13,246 bases of DNA from positions 1 through 13,246 of the forward strand of contig CAMEWU010000044.1 of NCBI GenBank assembly GCA_945946715.1. Reading direction: 5' to 3'. The translations under genes and the position numbers were made by a program. The notes beneath the pieces are model-generated. The model was not told the DNA's origin. It did no database searches and worked only from the letters and a program-made list of their open reading frames with translations. Source of the stretch: an uncultured Clostridium sp. (lineage in GTDB: Bacteria; Bacillota; Clostridia; Lachnospirales; Lachnospiraceae). Shown here piece by piece: positions 13,095 through 13,246 of the stretch. How positions within the stretch are numbered: the first letter of the stretch is position 1; every line of letters starts with the position of its first letter.

Positions 13095-13246
13095 TTTAAT
13101 CTTGAAAAAGCGAAATGGTGGTGTGTTGTCAAAGGAAGAAATCACGTACATTGTTATGGGGTATACGGAAGGAACAATTCCGGATTATCAAGTATCTGCT
13201 TTTTTAATGGCGGTGTATTTTCAAGGAATGAATCCGCAGGAAACGG
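13081..13246 (+). CDS. pdp: Pyrimidine-nucleoside phosphorylase, N-terminal fragment (runs off the window)
   Basis: Only about 55 residues are present. The start at 13081 is set by AAGGAGG 9 bases upstream and gives [14 protein letters not shown], followed by '[16 protein letters not shown]' and '[18 protein letters not shown]'. This is the conserved helical N-terminal domain of thymidine/pyrimidine phosphorylases (Pdp/DeoA/TrpD-like fold). The enzyme phosphorolyses pyrimidine nucleosides to base plus (deoxy)ribose-1-phosphate, the substrate of DeoB next door. The gene overlaps deoB by 14 bp. The catalytic part lies outside the window, so the split between pdp and deoA is by context (Firmicute) rather than by active-site residues. 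Confidence 0.9.
   Translation, partial: MNMYDLILKKRNGGVLSKEEITYIVMGYTEGTIPDYQVSAFLMAVYFQGMNPQET

Overview
The window is AT-rich, with strong AGGAGG-type ribosome binding sites, short intergenic gaps and U-tailed hairpin terminators. With clostridial-type proteins (PhoU-tailed Na/Pi cotransporter, DUF1292 protein, Cys/Gly-rich small protein, Zn-ribbon plus TPM pair, deoB-pdp), this points to a Firmicute of class Clostridia, most likely Lachnospiraceae. That placement rests on gene content and remembered protein style, not on a database search. The segment looks chromosomal. I see no tRNA, rRNA, CRISPR array, phage gene, transposase or attachment site.

Layout. (1) 1-2541, plus strand: the C-terminal PhoU-like end of a Na/phosphate cotransporter, then an OmpR/PhoB-type response regulator and a PhoR-type histidine kinase, a phosphate-response unit. 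(2) 2556-2870, minus strand: a DUF1292 protein whose terminator overlaps its last codons. (3) 3014-6311, plus strand: a promoter, a disordered Arg/Asn-rich 'RDNR' repeat protein, a strong leader hairpin, leucyl-tRNA synthetase (leuS) and a strong terminator. (4) 6312-6718: an apparently structured leader, then a 14-bp inverted repeat that would bury the ribosome binding site and start codon of a 77-residue unknown protein. (5) 6739-7901, minus strand: an unknown overlapping gene pair (one Met/Asn-rich) and, upstream behind its own terminator, a Cys/Gly-rich two-repeat small protein. (6) 7947-10092, plus strand: a 45-residue lipoprotein, a double zinc-ribbon membrane protein and a TPM-domain membrane protein, probably one transcription unit. 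(7) 10132-10820: a P-loop kinase-like protein with its own promoter and terminator. (8) 10825-13246: an AEC-family permease, phosphopentomutase (deoB) and the start of pyrimidine-nucleoside phosphorylase, probably one operon. DeoB and the phosphorylase act on consecutive steps of nucleoside salvage (ribose-1-P or deoxyribose-1-P to the 5-phosphate).

Most of the window is ordinary housekeeping and accessory gene content. The least explained parts are the leader of the 77-residue gene (6326-6489), the minus-strand cluster of unknown small proteins with its Cys-rich neighbour (6739-7934), and the lipoprotein/Zn-ribbon/TPM unit (7947-10092). No complete new system can be claimed from sequence alone.
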